Positions 8,518 through 17,406 are shown, counted from the stretch's first letter. The stretch is DNA of 64,000 nt from Frateuria_A sp051900535 (GCF_051900535.1 NZ_JBHZGI010000002.1:434001-498000); one strand, 5' to 3'. The notes: generated by a model from the letters alone, not told the origin. A program made the numbers and translations.

Positions 8518-11500
8518 GTGAACATCTTCGCCCCCCTGATCCGCCGCCCGATCGGCACCTCGCTGCTGGCGCTTGGCCTGACGCTGGCAGGCCTCTGGGC
8601 CTACCTGCTGCTGGGTGTGGCGGCGTTGCCATCGCTCGATTTCCCCGGCGTCTACGTGGTGGCCAACCAGCCGGGCGCCAGTGCGCAGACGATGGCAAGT
8701 ACGATCCTGGCCCCCCTGGAGCGCCACCTGGGCCGCATCCCGGGGGTCGATGAGATGTACGGCAATGCCACCGAAGGCCAGGCCTCGGTGATGGTCCGCT
8801 TCACCTTCGATCGCACGGCCGACAGCGCCGCGCGCGACGTGCAGGCGGCGATCAACGCCGCTGCGCCCGACCTGCCCTCGGGCATGCCCGGTCCGCCGCA
8901 GTATTTCAAGTTCGACACGGCGCAGATCCCGATCCTGTTCATCACGCTGACCTCCTCGGGGATGCCGCAGGACCAGCTGTTCGACCTGGCCGATACGCTG
9001 ATCAAGCCGGCGGTCTCGCAGATCCAGGGCGTGGCGCAGGTGCAGGTGTTCGGCGGCACGCCGCACGCGGTGCGCATCGAGCTCGATACCGACGCGCTGG
9101 CCGCCAAGGGACTGACTTCCAACGATGTAGCCAACGCGTTGCGCGCGGCCAACGTCACCTCGCCGCAGGGCACGCTGAGCGACGGTCGCACGCAGATGAC
9201 CGTCACCGCCAGCGATGGCCTGCAGACGCCGGACGAATTCGCCCACCTGCTGATCGCCATGAAGCATGGCGTGCCGGTGCGCCTGTCCGACGTCGCCCGC
9301 GTCTACGGCGGCCAGCAGGACAAGTACCAGGGTGCCTGGTTCGCCGACGCCAGCGGCAGCGCGCGCACGGTCGGCCTGCAGATCAGCAAGCGTCCGGAAG
9401 CCAACGCGGTGGCGACGGTGGAAGCGATCCGCGCCAAGCTGCCGCAGCTGCGCGCCTCGCTGCCGGCCAGCCTGCAGATGAACGCGGTGTTCGACCTTAC
9501 CCAGACCACCAAGTCGGCGCTGCACGAGGTGGAGGTCGCGCTGCTGATCTCGATCGTGATGGTGGTGCTGGTGATGCTGGTGTTCCTGCGCCGGCTGCGA
9601 CCCACGCTGATCGCCACGCTGAGCGTGCCGCTGTCGCTGGCCGGCGCGTTCGTGGCGATGTGGGCGCTGGGCTACACGCTCAACACCCTGTCGCTGGTCG
9701 CGCTGGTGCTGTGCATCGGCTTCGTGGTCGACGATGCGATCGTGGTGATCGAGAACATCGTGCGCCACATGGAACACGGCATGCCGCCGCTGCAGGCGGC
9801 GCTGACCGGCGTGCGCGAGATCGGCTTCACGGTGGTGTCGATCACGTTGTCGCTGGTGGCGGTGTTCGCGCCGCTGCTGTTCGGCAACAACATGCTGGTA
9901 ATGCTGCTGCGCGAGTTCTCGGTAACGCTGACCGCGGCGGTGGTGATTTCGGCGATCGTCTCGCTGACCCTCACGCCTGCATTGTGCGGGCGGCTGCTGA
10001 CAGCCGAACCGGTCAACCCGCCGCCGCCCGGGCGCATCGAGCGCGCGGTGGAAAATTTCGACCGCGCGCTGCTGAAGCGCTACGAGCGCGCGCTGGACTG
10101 GGCGATGCACCATCGCCGGCTGATGCGCTGGCAGCCGCTGCTGCTGCTGGTGTTGACCGTGCTCCTGGGCATTGCCGTGGGCAAGACCGCCGGCGGCACC
10201 TTCATGCCCGATGAGGACACCGGCCAGTTGCAGGCACAGGTCACCGCCGATGCCAACATTTCGCCGGAACTGCTGACCGAGCGCGTGCTGCAGGTGGCGA
10301 AGATCATCAAGGAAGACCCGGCGGTCGAGGACATGCTAACCATGCTCGGTGGCGACGGCGGCGGTGGCGGCGCGGTCGGCAACTCGGCGCAGATGTTCAT
10401 GGACCTCAAGCCCCGCGGCGACGCGCCGGGCGACCGTCGCATCGGCGCCAAGGAGGTGGTCGAACGCCTTTCCAAGCGGCTGGACAAGCTTGCCGGCGTC
10501 GAGGTCGAGCTCAGCATCGCGCAGTTCCTCGGTGGTGGCGGCAGCGGCGACAAGGGCGGCCAGTACGAGTTCCAACTGGTCAGCGACAATGGCGGCGACC
10601 TGCAGCCGTGGACGCTGAAGATGGTCCGCCGCCTGCGCGAGAACAAGGAATTCCGCGACGTCGGCAGCGACTTCGACCAGGCCGGCAAGCAGCAGATGCT
10701 CAAGGTCGACCGCGAAGCCGCCGGCCGCCTGCACGTGAGCATGGGCGACATCGACTCGGCGCTGTACAACTCGTTCGGACAGAACCCGGTGTCGGTGATC
10801 TATTCGGACATCAACCAGTACCGGGTGGTGTTGACCTCGGCCGGCGCCGAGTCGATCAGCCCGCAGTCATTGCTCAACATCCACGTGCGCAACAGCCGCG
10901 GCGAGATGATCCCGCTCTCCGCGCTGGCGCGGATCGAGCCCAACATCGCGCCGATGCGCATCCGCCACCACAACCAGCTGGAGGCGGCCACGGTCACCTA
11001 CAACCTGGCCAAGGGCGTGGACCAGCAGCGTGGCGTCAAACTGGTCGAGCAGGCCGCCTTCGCGGTCCACCTGCCCGACGGCTTCCGGGTCGACTTCACC
11101 GGCGCCAACCAGCGCCTGCAACAGGCCAAGTCCAACGGCCTCATCCTGCTGCTGGCCTCGATCGTGGCGATGTACATCGTGCTGGGCATCCTCTACGAAA
11201 GCCTCGGCCATCCGCTGACCATCCTGTCCACGCTGCCGGCCGCGGGCATGGGCGCGTTCCTGGCCATGCTGGTGACGCAGACCCAGCTCTCGCTGATGGC
11301 GATCATCGCGATCCTGATGCTGATCGGCATCGTCAAGAAGAACGCGATCCTGATGGTGGACTTCGCACTGGTCGCCCAGCGCGAGCGCAACCTGGCGCCG
11401 CCCGATGCGATCCGCGAAGCGGCGCTGGTGCGCTTCCGTCCGATCACCATGACCACGCTGGTGGCGATGGGCGCGGCGCTGCCGCTGGCGATCGGCTTCG

Positions 11501-11697
11501 GTATCGGCTCGGAGATGCGCCAGCCGCTGGGCATCGCCATCGTGGGCGGGCTGCTGGTCTCGCAGCTGCTGACCCTGCTCAGCACGCCGGCGATCTACCT
11601 GTGGGGCCATGACCGCAAGATCCGCAAGGCCGCGCGCAAGCAGCGGCGGGAGGAAAAGAAGCGGCTCAAGGCGCTGGGCAAGCAGCAGACCGCCTGA
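8518..11697 (+). CDS. RND (HAE1 family) multidrug efflux permease subunit
   Basis: A 1059-residue inner-membrane RND pump with the standard architecture: TM1, a large periplasmic loop, TM2-6, TM7, a second loop, TM8-12. The proton-relay signature GFVVDDAIVVIEN lies near residue 402. Sequence style (APLIRRPIGTSLLALGLTLA; DFPGVYVVANQPGAS) is closest to MdtB/MdtC-like transporters. It starts at GTG (8518). A lysine/arginine-rich tail of ~22 residues follows the last helix. It has neither a membrane fusion protein nor an outer membrane factor next to it, so it must borrow partners encoded elsewhere. The 221-bp gap upstream contains a stem-loop (8338-8364) that may end btuB transcription. Confidence 0.92.
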   Translation: MNIFAPLIRRPIGTSLLALGLTLAGLWAYLLLGVAALPSLDFPGVYVVANQPGASAQTMASTILAPLERHLGRIPGVDEMYGNATEGQASVMVRFTFDRTADSAARDVQAAINAAAPDLPSGMPGPPQYFKFDTAQIPILFITLTSSGMPQDQLFDLADTLIKPAVSQIQGVAQVQVFGGTPHAVRIELDTDALAAKGLTSNDVANALRAANVTSPQGTLSDGRTQMTVTASDGLQTPDEFAHLLIAMKHGVPVRLSDVARVYGGQQDKYQGAWFADASGSARTVGLQISKRPEANAVATVEAIRAKLPQLRASLPASLQMNAVFDLTQTTKSALHEVEVALLISIVMVVLVMLVFLRRLRPTLIATLSVPLSLAGAFVAMWALGYTLNTLSLVALVLCIGFVVDDAIVVIENIVRHMEHGMPPLQAALTGVREIGFTVVSITLSLVAVFAPLLFGNNMLVMLLREFSVTLTAAVVISAIVSLTLTPALCGRLLTAEPVNPPPPGRIERAVENFDRALLKRYERALDWAMHHRRLMRWQPLLLLVLTVLLGIAVGKTAGGTFMPDEDTGQLQAQVTADANISPELLTERVLQVAKIIKEDPAVEDMLTMLGGDGGGGGAVGNSAQMFMDLKPRGDAPGDRRIGAKEVVERLSKRLDKLAGVEVELSIAQFLGGGGSGDKGGQYEFQLVSDNGGDLQPWTLKMVRRLRENKEFRDVGSDFDQAGKQQMLKVDREAAGRLHVSMGDIDSALYNSFGQNPVSVIYSDINQYRVVLTSAGAESISPQSLLNIHVRNSRGEMIPLSALARIEPNIAPMRIRHHNQLEAATVTYNLAKGVDQQRGVKLVEQAAFAVHLPDGFRVDFTGANQRLQQAKSNGLILLLASIVAMYIVLGILYESLGHPLTILSTLPAAGMGAFLAMLVTQTQLSLMAIIAILMLIGIVKKNAILMVDFALVAQRERNLAPPDAIREAALVRFRPITMTTLVAMGAALPLAIGFGIGSEMRQPLGIAIVGGLLVSQLLTLLSTPAIYLWGHDRKIRKAARKQRREEKKRLKALGKQQTA

Positions 11698-11706
11698 GCG
11701 GCGCCC

Positions 11707-11775
11707 TGTGCAGGAGCCCGCTTGTGGGCGACGCTTTGCTGCCGGTCAGTGGCATCGCCCGCAGGTGGTGCCCAG
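11707..11775. repeat. REP-like inverted repeat, GGAGC-type family
   Basis: GCAGGAGCCCGCTTGTGGGC at 11710-11729 and a diverged inverted copy around GGCATCGCCCGCAGG (11750-11764) form an imperfect dyad downstream of the RND gene. The motif resembles Pseudomonas REP units and the copies at 14123 and 33047. Confidence 0.5.
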
Positions 11776-11933
11776 TGGAGCTCGGCATCGATCGGCATGA
11801 CCGTTACGACCGACCGGTGCCGTGCACGCAACACAGCGTTCGCCCGCATGCACGACGCGCTTCACCCGGCGATGACGGGATAAAATAAACTATTCAGTAC
11901 ACGAACTTCCCTGCCCCAGGAAAGGGACCCCAC

Positions 11934-12464
11934 ATGCTCCACGCACCTTCGCGTCTGCGCGGCACGCTGACACTGCTCCTGACCCTCGTCGCCCTGCCTG
12001 CGGCCGCCGCCCATGTGGAGGTGCAGGGCGGGCGCAGCTACATGGACGACCATGGCGCCAACACGGCGTTCGTCGAAACGACGTTCGCGCCGCACGCGAT
12101 CGGCAGCAGCGGCCGGCTGGACTGGTCGCCGGACGTTTCCGCCGGCTGGATCGCCAACCGCGACGTGCGCCGCTACCGCAACGCCGAGTTCGACACCCGC
12201 CATTCGGTGGCATTGCTGGCGGCCGGCGCTCGCTTCCACTATGGCGCGCCCGATGCCTGGTATCGCCCGCTGTTCTTCAGCTTCCAGCTGGCCGGCACCA
12301 ATCACACCACTCAGGCGCTGTCGAGCCATTACCAATTCGTCAGCACGCTGGGCTGGCAGGGCGAACACCTGAGTTTCCAACTGCGCCACGTGTCCAACGG
12401 CGGGCTCAACGGACCCAACCGCGGCGAGACGATGGCGCTGGTAGGTATCGGTTTCGATCTTTGA
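11934..12464 (+). CDS. Acyloxyacyl hydrolase / PagL-like lipid A 3-O-deacylase
   Basis: A 176-residue outer membrane protein. The signal peptide (about 1-25, TLLLTLVALPAAAA) is followed by a small beta-barrel ending VGIGFDL. The PagL signature is present near the C-terminus: RHVSNGGLNGPNRGE gives His152, Ser154 and Glu165, matching the His-Ser-Glu catalytic residues of PagL enzymes. It should remove the 3-O-linked acyl chain of lipid A at the cell surface, lowering endotoxicity and altering polymyxin sensitivity. It is monocistronic, with purine-rich AGGAAAGGGA before the ATG and a strong terminator after it. Confidence 0.85.
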   Translation: MLHAPSRLRGTLTLLLTLVALPAAAAHVEVQGGRSYMDDHGANTAFVETTFAPHAIGSSGRLDWSPDVSAGWIANRDVRRYRNAEFDTRHSVALLAAGARFHYGAPDAWYRPLFFSFQLAGTNHTTQALSSHYQFVSTLGWQGEHLSFQLRHVSNGGLNGPNRGETMALVGIGFDL

Positions 12465-12477
12465 ACACACGCACGTC

Positions 12478-12543
12478 GGGTGGGCTTCAGCCCATCATCG
12501 GGACGGACGCGCTGCTTGTAGGAACGGTGGGCTGAAGCCACCC
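12478..12543. repeat. REP-like inverted pair, GGTGGGCTTCAGCCC family
   Basis: GGGTGGGCTTCAGCCCA (12478-12494) and an inverted copy GGTGGGCTGAAGCCACCC (12526-12543) flank about 30 bp between pagL and the emrB terminator. Related copies occur at 19207, 32167, 36765 and 59982. Confidence 0.7.
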
Positions 12544-12546
12544 TGC

Positions 12547-12581
12547 AAAAAGAAAGGCGCCCGCGGGCGCCTTCTTTTTTT
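12547..12581. terminator. Bidirectional rho-independent terminator
   Basis: A perfect 10-bp stem (arms 12554-12563 and 12564-12573) is flanked by A residues on the left and CTTTTTTTT on the right. It can end the PagL-like gene on the plus strand and the emr operon on the minus strand, whose stop codon overlaps the T run. Confidence 0.85.
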
Positions 12582-14104
12582 CAGTGTCCGCCGCTGGCCG
12601 CAGGCCCGGCCTTGGCGAGGAATGGTGGCCGGGTCAACCAGATCACCAGCACCAGGCTGATGAAGACCCAGCCCAGCACGTGGAAGACCTCGTTGAAGGA
12701 GATCTGATAGCCCTGCTGGGTCGCCATCTGGTTGATCATGGCGGCGGCGCTCTGGGGGTCGCCCATCGAATCCATCGCCGCGCGCGTGCCGGGATCGTAC
12801 GCGGTGATGTGCTCGACCAGTTGCTCGTGGTGGGCTACCGCGCGGCGTTCCCAGAACAGCGTGGTGATCGAAGCGGAGAAACTGCCGCCCAGCGTACGCA
12901 GGAAGGTCGCCAGGCCCGAGCCCGAGGCGATCTCGTTCTGCTGCAGGTCCGAGAGCAGGATGGTCAGGATCGGCATGAAGAACAGCGCGACCCCCAGGCC
13001 CTGGATCAGCTGCACCAGCGCCACGTGGTAGAAGTCCACGCCGATGTAGAAATCCGAGCGCATGAAGCAGGTCACGCCCAGCACGATGAAGGCCACCGAC
13101 GCCACCGCGCGCAGGTCGAACTTCGGCGCGAACTTGCCCACGAAGAAGGTCAGCAGCACCGGCAGCACGCCGATCGGCGCGGTGGCGAAGCCGGCCCAGG
13201 TCGAGGTGTAGCCCAGGTTCCGTTGCAGCCACAGCGGCATCAGCAGGCTCATCGCGAAGAACGCCGCGTAAGCCAGGATCAGCGCGATCGTGCCGTAGGT
13301 GAAGTTGCGGTGGCGGAACAGCTTGAGGTCGACGATCGGGTCCTTGTCGGTCAGTTCCCAGATCAGGAAGATCGCGATGCTGATCGCCGAGACGATGCTG
13401 GTGACGATGATGAAGGTGGAGTTGAACCAGTCCTCGTCGTTGCCCTTGTCCAGCACCACCTGCAACGCGCCCACGCCGATGATCAGGGTGATCAGTCCCA
13501 CATAGTCGATCTTCGGGCGCTCGGTCTTGTCCACCCGCCCGCGCATCTGGTTGCCCACCACCATGCTGGCGAAGATGCCGATCGGCACGTTGATGAAGAA
13601 GATCCACGGCCAGGAATAGTTGTCGGTGATCCAGCCGCCCAGGATCGGGCCGGCGATCGGCGCGACCACGGTGACCATCGCCAGCAGCGCCAGCGCCATG
13701 CCGCGCTTGGCGGGCGGATAGATCGAGATCAGCAGGCTTTGCGTGATCGGGTACATCGGTCCGGCCACCGCGCCCTGGATCGCGCGGAACAGGATCAGCA
13801 TCCCCATGCTCTGCGACACGCCGCACAGGAACGAGGTCAGCGCGAACAGCAGAGTCGACCAGATGAACAGCTTCACCTCGCCGAAACGACGGGTGAGGAA
13901 GCCGGTCAGCGGCAGCGAGATCGCCATGCTCACGGCGAAGGAGGTGATCACCCAGGTGCTCTGGTTGACGCTCACGCCGAGGTTGCCGGCGATGGTCGGC
14001 AAGGACACGTTGGCGATGGTGGTGTCCAGCACCTGCATGAAGGTGGCCAGCGAAATGCCGACCGTGGTGAGCGCCATGCTGGGCGGACGGTATTGGGTAG
14101 TCAT
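12581..14104 (-). CDS. emrB: EmrB-type DHA2 family MFS drug:H+ antiporter
   Basis: A 507-residue permease with 14 predicted transmembrane segments. MFS motif A appears as GFLTRRFGEVK near residue 77, the antiporter motif C region as APIAGPILGG, and the DHA2 run ISLATFMQVLDTTIANVSLP near residue 18. It is the energy-coupled inner-membrane part of an EmrAB-type tripartite pump that exports hydrophobic drugs or uncouplers. It is the last gene of marR-OMF-emrA-emrB, 84 bp after emrA; that gap contains a palindromic repeat. It ends at the bidirectional terminator. Confidence 0.93.
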   Translation of the reverse strand: MTTQYRPPSMALTTVGISLATFMQVLDTTIANVSLPTIAGNLGVSVNQSTWVITSFAVSMAISLPLTGFLTRRFGEVKLFIWSTLLFALTSFLCGVSQSMGMLILFRAIQGAVAGPMYPITQSLLISIYPPAKRGMALALLAMVTVVAPIAGPILGGWITDNYSWPWIFFINVPIGIFASMVVGNQMRGRVDKTERPKIDYVGLITLIIGVGALQVVLDKGNDEDWFNSTFIIVTSIVSAISIAIFLIWELTDKDPIVDLKLFRHRNFTYGTIALILAYAAFFAMSLLMPLWLQRNLGYTSTWAGFATAPIGVLPVLLTFFVGKFAPKFDLRAVASVAFIVLGVTCFMRSDFYIGVDFYHVALVQLIQGLGVALFFMPILTILLSDLQQNEIASGSGLATFLRTLGGSFSASITTLFWERRAVAHHEQLVEHITAYDPGTRAAMDSMGDPQSAAAMINQMATQQGYQISFNEVFHVLGWVFISLVLVIWLTRPPFLAKAGPAASGGH

Positions 14105-14122
14105 CGCAGGGATTCGCTCTCT

Positions 14123-14182
14123 TGCAGGAGCGGCCCTGGGCGCGACCGAAATGTCCGGTCGCCTCCCACGGGCGCTCCTGCA
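14123..14182. repeat. REP-like palindrome between emrA and emrB
   Basis: TGCAGGAGCG (14123-14132) pairs with CGCTCCTGCA (14173-14182), and CGCGACCG pairs with CGGTCGC nearer the loop, giving a ~60-nt hairpin. It sits inside an operon, so it may stabilise the upstream mRNA or lower emrB expression. Same family as 33047-33110. Confidence 0.7.
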
Positions 14183-14188
14183 GGTGGA

Positions 14189-15382
14189 TTACTTGCCGCT
14201 GCCGGCCATGTTCGCGTGGATGATCTGCGCGATCAGGTCGTCGGCCTTGTGCAGCTGCTTCTCGTACACGTCGGTGCTGAAGGCCGGCTTGGACGGCGGC
14301 TCGACCGCCAGCATCAAGCCCTGCTGGTTGTGCAGGTTGACCGTCACGTCGGTGGACAGGCCGATCCGCAGCGGGTGCCTGTCCAGCTGACCCGGGTCGG
14401 CGAACACCACGCGCACCGGCACGCGCTGCACGATCTTGATCCAGTTGCCGGTGGCGTTCTGCGCCGGCAGCAAGGAGAAGGCGCTGCCGGTGCCCACGCC
14501 CAGGTTCTGCACCATGCCCTTGTAGGTCACGTCGCCGCCGTACACGTCGGCGTGGATCTCCACCGGCTGGCCGATGCGCATCTCGGTCAGCTGGGTCTCC
14601 TTGAAGTTGGCGTCGATCCATACCGCGTTGAGCGGCACCACCGCCATCAGCGGCGTGCCCGGGGCCACGCGCTGGCCCAGCTGCACCGAGCGCTTGGCGA
14701 CATAACCGTCGACCGGCGCCACGATGGTGGTGCGCATGGCGTCGAGGTAAGCGGCGCGCAGCTTGGCCGCGGCCGTCTGGACGTCCGGATGCGAGGCGAC
14801 CACGGTGTCGTCGACCAGCACCTTGCTGGTCTGGTATTGCTGCGTCGCCGCGTTCAGCGCGCTTTCGGCGGCGGTCATCTCGTCGCGGGCGTGGGCCAGC
14901 TCCTCGGCCGAGATCGCACCGGACCTGGCCAGGTCGCGACGGCGGTTGTAGTCCGCGCGGGCCTTCTGCACCGCCACCTTGCGCGCGGCGACGTCCGCCT
15001 GCGCACCGGTCACGGTGCTGTACAGGCCGCGTACCTTGCGCACGGTGCTGGCGAGGTTGGCCTTCGCTTCGGCCAGCGCAACCTGCGCGTTGCTCGGGTC
15101 CAGCTCGATCAGCGTCTGGCCGGCCTTGACGCGGTCACCGTCGTCGGCGCCGATCGACACCACGGTGCCCGGCAGTTGCGGGGTGATCTGCACGATGTTG
15201 CCGTTGACGTAGGCATCGTCGGTGCCCTCGTACCAGCGGCCATCGAAGTAGTACCACAGGCCCCAGCCGATCAGGGCGAGCAGCACCACCACGCCGAGCG
15301 CGCGCAGCAGGAAACCGCGCTTGTTCTTCGCGGCCGGCGCAGGGGCGGCGCCGTTGGGTTGGGAAGCAGGCTGGGTGGACAT
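14189..15382 (-). CDS. emrA: EmrA-type HlyD family periplasmic adaptor
   Basis: A 397-residue membrane fusion protein. After a proline- and alanine-rich cytoplasmic stretch comes one transmembrane helix (about 26-46, LGVVVLLALIGWGLWYY), then a biotinyl-lipoyl half-motif (GNIVQITPQLPGTVVSIGADDGD), a long coiled-coil hairpin (about 95-210), the second lipoyl half (APVDGYVAKRSVQLGQRV) and a beta-barrel domain. It links the EmrB permease to the outer membrane factor encoded just upstream. It starts 9 bp after the outer membrane factor stop codon, so the two are probably translationally linked. Confidence 0.93.
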   Translation of the reverse strand: MSTQPASQPNGAAPAPAAKNKRGFLLRALGVVVLLALIGWGLWYYFDGRWYEGTDDAYVNGNIVQITPQLPGTVVSIGADDGDRVKAGQTLIELDPSNAQVALAEAKANLASTVRKVRGLYSTVTGAQADVAARKVAVQKARADYNRRRDLARSGAISAEELAHARDEMTAAESALNAATQQYQTSKVLVDDTVVASHPDVQTAAAKLRAAYLDAMRTTIVAPVDGYVAKRSVQLGQRVAPGTPLMAVVPLNAVWIDANFKETQLTEMRIGQPVEIHADVYGGDVTYKGMVQNLGVGTGSAFSLLPAQNATGNWIKIVQRVPVRVVFADPGQLDRHPLRIGLSTDVTVNLHNQQGLMLAVEPPSKPAFSTDVYEKQLHKADDLIAQIIHANMAGSGK

Positions 15383-15391
15383 GGAGAAGCC

Positions 15392-16855
15392 TTAGGAATG
15401 AGCGGGGGCGGAAGGGGTGGATGCGGTGGGCTGGCCGGCCGTCGACTCTGGGCGGTAGCCGCCGCCGAGGGCCTGGATCAGCTGCACCGAAAGGTCGACC
15501 TGCTGTGCCTTGAGCGCGGCCATGCGCTGCTCGGCCAGAAGCAATTGCTGGCGCACGCTGAGCGCCTCCAGGTAGCTGCCCACGCCGGCGCGATAGCGCT
15601 GCTCGGCCAGGCGCCAGGCGTCGTTGGCGGCATCCAGCGCGCGCTGTTGTGCCGCGACCTGGGTGACCAGCGACTGCTGCGCGGCGTAATCGTCTGCGAC
15701 CTCGTTGAGCGCGCCGACCAGGGTCTGGTTGTACTGCGCCACGACCAGGTCGTAGTGAGCATCCCTGGCCGAAAGATTCGCGCGCAGCCGGCCGCCGTCG
15801 AAGATCGGCAGGCTGAGCGACGGGCCCGCCTGATAGAACAGCGAAGAGGCGCGAAGCAGCGGGTTGCCGCCCATGGCGAGCAGGCCCGCCATGGCGCCCA
15901 GCTTCACGTTGGGCAGGAACTCGGTCTTGGCCGCGGCGACGTCATGGCCGGCCGCCTCGACGCGCCAGCGCGCGGCGACCAGGTCGGCGCGGTGACCGAC
16001 CAGCTCGACCGGCAGGTTGGTCGGCACCGCCACGGCATCGGGCGTCAGCGGCTGCGGACGGGCGATGTCCAGCCCACGGTCCGGGCCCTTGCCGAGCAAC
16101 ACCGACAATGCCGAGCGGGCCGCGTCGATGGCGCGCTGGGCGACTGCCAACTGCTGTTCGGCGGTGGCCACCTCGGCGTCGCCCTGCTTGAGCTGCAACT
16201 GGCTGTCCAGGCCGGCGCGGACGCGCTGGGCGGTCAACTCGCGCGCCTTGCCGGCGCGCTCGAGTTCGTCCTGCGCCAGGTCGTGCCGGGCAAACGCATA
16301 GCCCAGCTGCGCATAGGCGCGCGCGACGTTGCCCGACAGCTCGATGCGCGCCGCGCGCGCCTCGACCTCGGCGGCGCGGGCCTGGCCCAGCGCCGCTTCC
16401 CATGCGGCGCGCTGGCCGCCCCACAGGTCCAGGCCCCAATCGAAGCTGAGGTAGCCGAACTTGGCGACCGAGAAATGCGCGTTCTCGCCGAGCAGGCCCG
16501 ACGGCGGCTTGGCACCGGCCACGCTGGCGCCCAGACCAAGTTGCGGTTGGCGCGCCGCGTCGGCGAGGCCGGCCGCCGCCTGGGCGGCGCGGGCACGCGC
16601 GTCGGCCGCGGCCAGGCCCGGGTTGCCGGCCAGCGCTTCGTCGATCAGGGCATCCAGCTGCGCATCGCCAAGGCCACTCCACCATGCCCGGTCCGGCCAG
16701 GCGGCCGGCGTGAGCGTGGCTTCGCCCAGGCTGCGCTGGGCCTTCAGCGTGGACGGTTCGAGCAGCTTGCCGTCCGGATGCAGGCCGCCGCTGCTGGCGC
16801 AACCGGCCAGAACGAGGGTCAGTGCGGTGGTCGCCGCAAGAAGTTGCAGACGCAT
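15392..16855 (-). CDS. Outer membrane factor lipoprotein (NodT/OprM family efflux channel)
   Basis: A 487-residue TolC-like channel with a lipoprotein signal; the lipobox LAGC places the acylated Cys at residue 19. The body has the two tandem OEP repeats typical of NodT/OprM proteins, with coiled-coil segments such as LIDEALAGNPGLAAADARARAAQAAAGLADAAR written here in part only: LIDEALAGNPGLAAADARAR. It forms the outer membrane exit duct of the EmrAB pump. Having the channel inside the operon makes this a complete tripartite system, unlike E. coli emrAB, which relies on a separately encoded TolC. It lies 22 bp downstream of marR. Confidence 0.92.
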   Translation of the reverse strand: MRLQLLAATTALTLVLAGCASSGGLHPDGKLLEPSTLKAQRSLGEATLTPAAWPDRAWWSGLGDAQLDALIDEALAGNPGLAAADARARAAQAAAGLADAARQPQLGLGASVAGAKPPSGLLGENAHFSVAKFGYLSFDWGLDLWGGQRAAWEAALGQARAAEVEARAARIELSGNVARAYAQLGYAFARHDLAQDELERAGKARELTAQRVRAGLDSQLQLKQGDAEVATAEQQLAVAQRAIDAARSALSVLLGKGPDRGLDIARPQPLTPDAVAVPTNLPVELVGHRADLVAARWRVEAAGHDVAAAKTEFLPNVKLGAMAGLLAMGGNPLLRASSLFYQAGPSLSLPIFDGGRLRANLSARDAHYDLVVAQYNQTLVGALNEVADDYAAQQSLVTQVAAQQRALDAANDAWRLAEQRYRAGVGSYLEALSVRQQLLLAEQRMAALKAQQVDLSVQLIQALGGGYRPESTAGQPTASTPSAPAHS

Positions 16856-16877
16856 GTATGGGAATTCCGGGTGAGAG

Positions 16878-17333
16878 TCAGTCTTTGACGCGCAACGCGT
16901 GCAACACGCGCGTCAGGTAGTCGTGCAGGTGCCGGCGTTCGGCTTCGCCGAGCGAGCGCTGTGCCGCTTCCAGCACGCGCTCGTTGCAGTCGGTCAGCTG
17001 TTGCCACAGCGCATTGCCCTGTTCGGTCAGCTCGATGCGCAGCGCGCGCCGGTCCTGTTCGTGCGGGCAGCGGCGCAGGTAGCCCTTGCCTTCGAGCTGA
17101 TCCAGCTGGCGAGTCATGGCGCCGCCGTCGAGCTCGACCGCACGGGCCAGTTCCGAGGCGGTCATCGGCCCCAGCCGGGCGAGCCGCTTGAGGATCAGGA
17201 ACTGGGTGAAACGCAGCTCCACGCCCAACGCCGCCAGCTCGGCCTCCATCGCGCGCACGATTTCCGAGCGCACCAGGCCAAGCAGAACACCCAGGCTTTC
17301 GTGGGCGGTGTAAGGGAGCGACTCGTTTTCCAT
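16878..17333 (-). CDS. MarR family repressor of the efflux operon
   Basis: A 151-residue winged helix-turn-helix protein: recognition region MTASELARAVELDGGAMTRQ and wing GYLRRCPHEQDRRALRIELT. It is first in the marR-OMF-emrA-emrB operon and most likely represses it, releasing DNA on binding a phenolic or drug ligand. The start MENESL (17333) is chosen because a near-consensus promoter ends 7 bp upstream, making the transcript begin at this ATG; an alternative in-frame ATG at 17342 overlaps the -10 box. A palindrome over the -35 region is the probable operator. Confidence 0.9.
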   Translation of the reverse strand: MENESLPYTAHESLGVLLGLVRSEIVRAMEAELAALGVELRFTQFLILKRLARLGPMTASELARAVELDGGAMTRQLDQLEGKGYLRRCPHEQDRRALRIELTEQGNALWQQLTDCNERVLEAAQRSLGEAERRHLHDYLTRVLHALRVKD

Positions 17334-17340
17334 GCCGCGC

Positions 17341-17377
17341 ATTCTATTGCCGTAAGAATATTTGTCAAGGCAAATAT
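17341..17377 (-). promoter_or_regulatory. marR promoter and palindromic operator
   Basis: On the minus strand the -35 TTGACA (17368-17363), a 16-bp spacer and the -10 TAGAAT (17346-17341) form a near-consensus promoter. The -35 lies inside an inverted repeat, ATATTTG (17358-17364) and CAAATAT (17371-17377) with a 6-bp centre. A dimer bound there would block RNA polymerase. The local AT-richness contrasts with the GC-rich surroundings. Confidence 0.75.
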
Positions 17378-17406
17378 CGTGGCAGCGACATTTGTTCGAG
17401 CAAGGG

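Noticed and set aside
12584..16888. Very long open frame on the plus strand antisense to the efflux operon
   Set aside because: It is a GC-rich shadow of emrB, emrA and the outer membrane factor, with arginine/histidine/glutamine-rich composition and no domain. Opposite-strand frames stay open because of high third-position GC.
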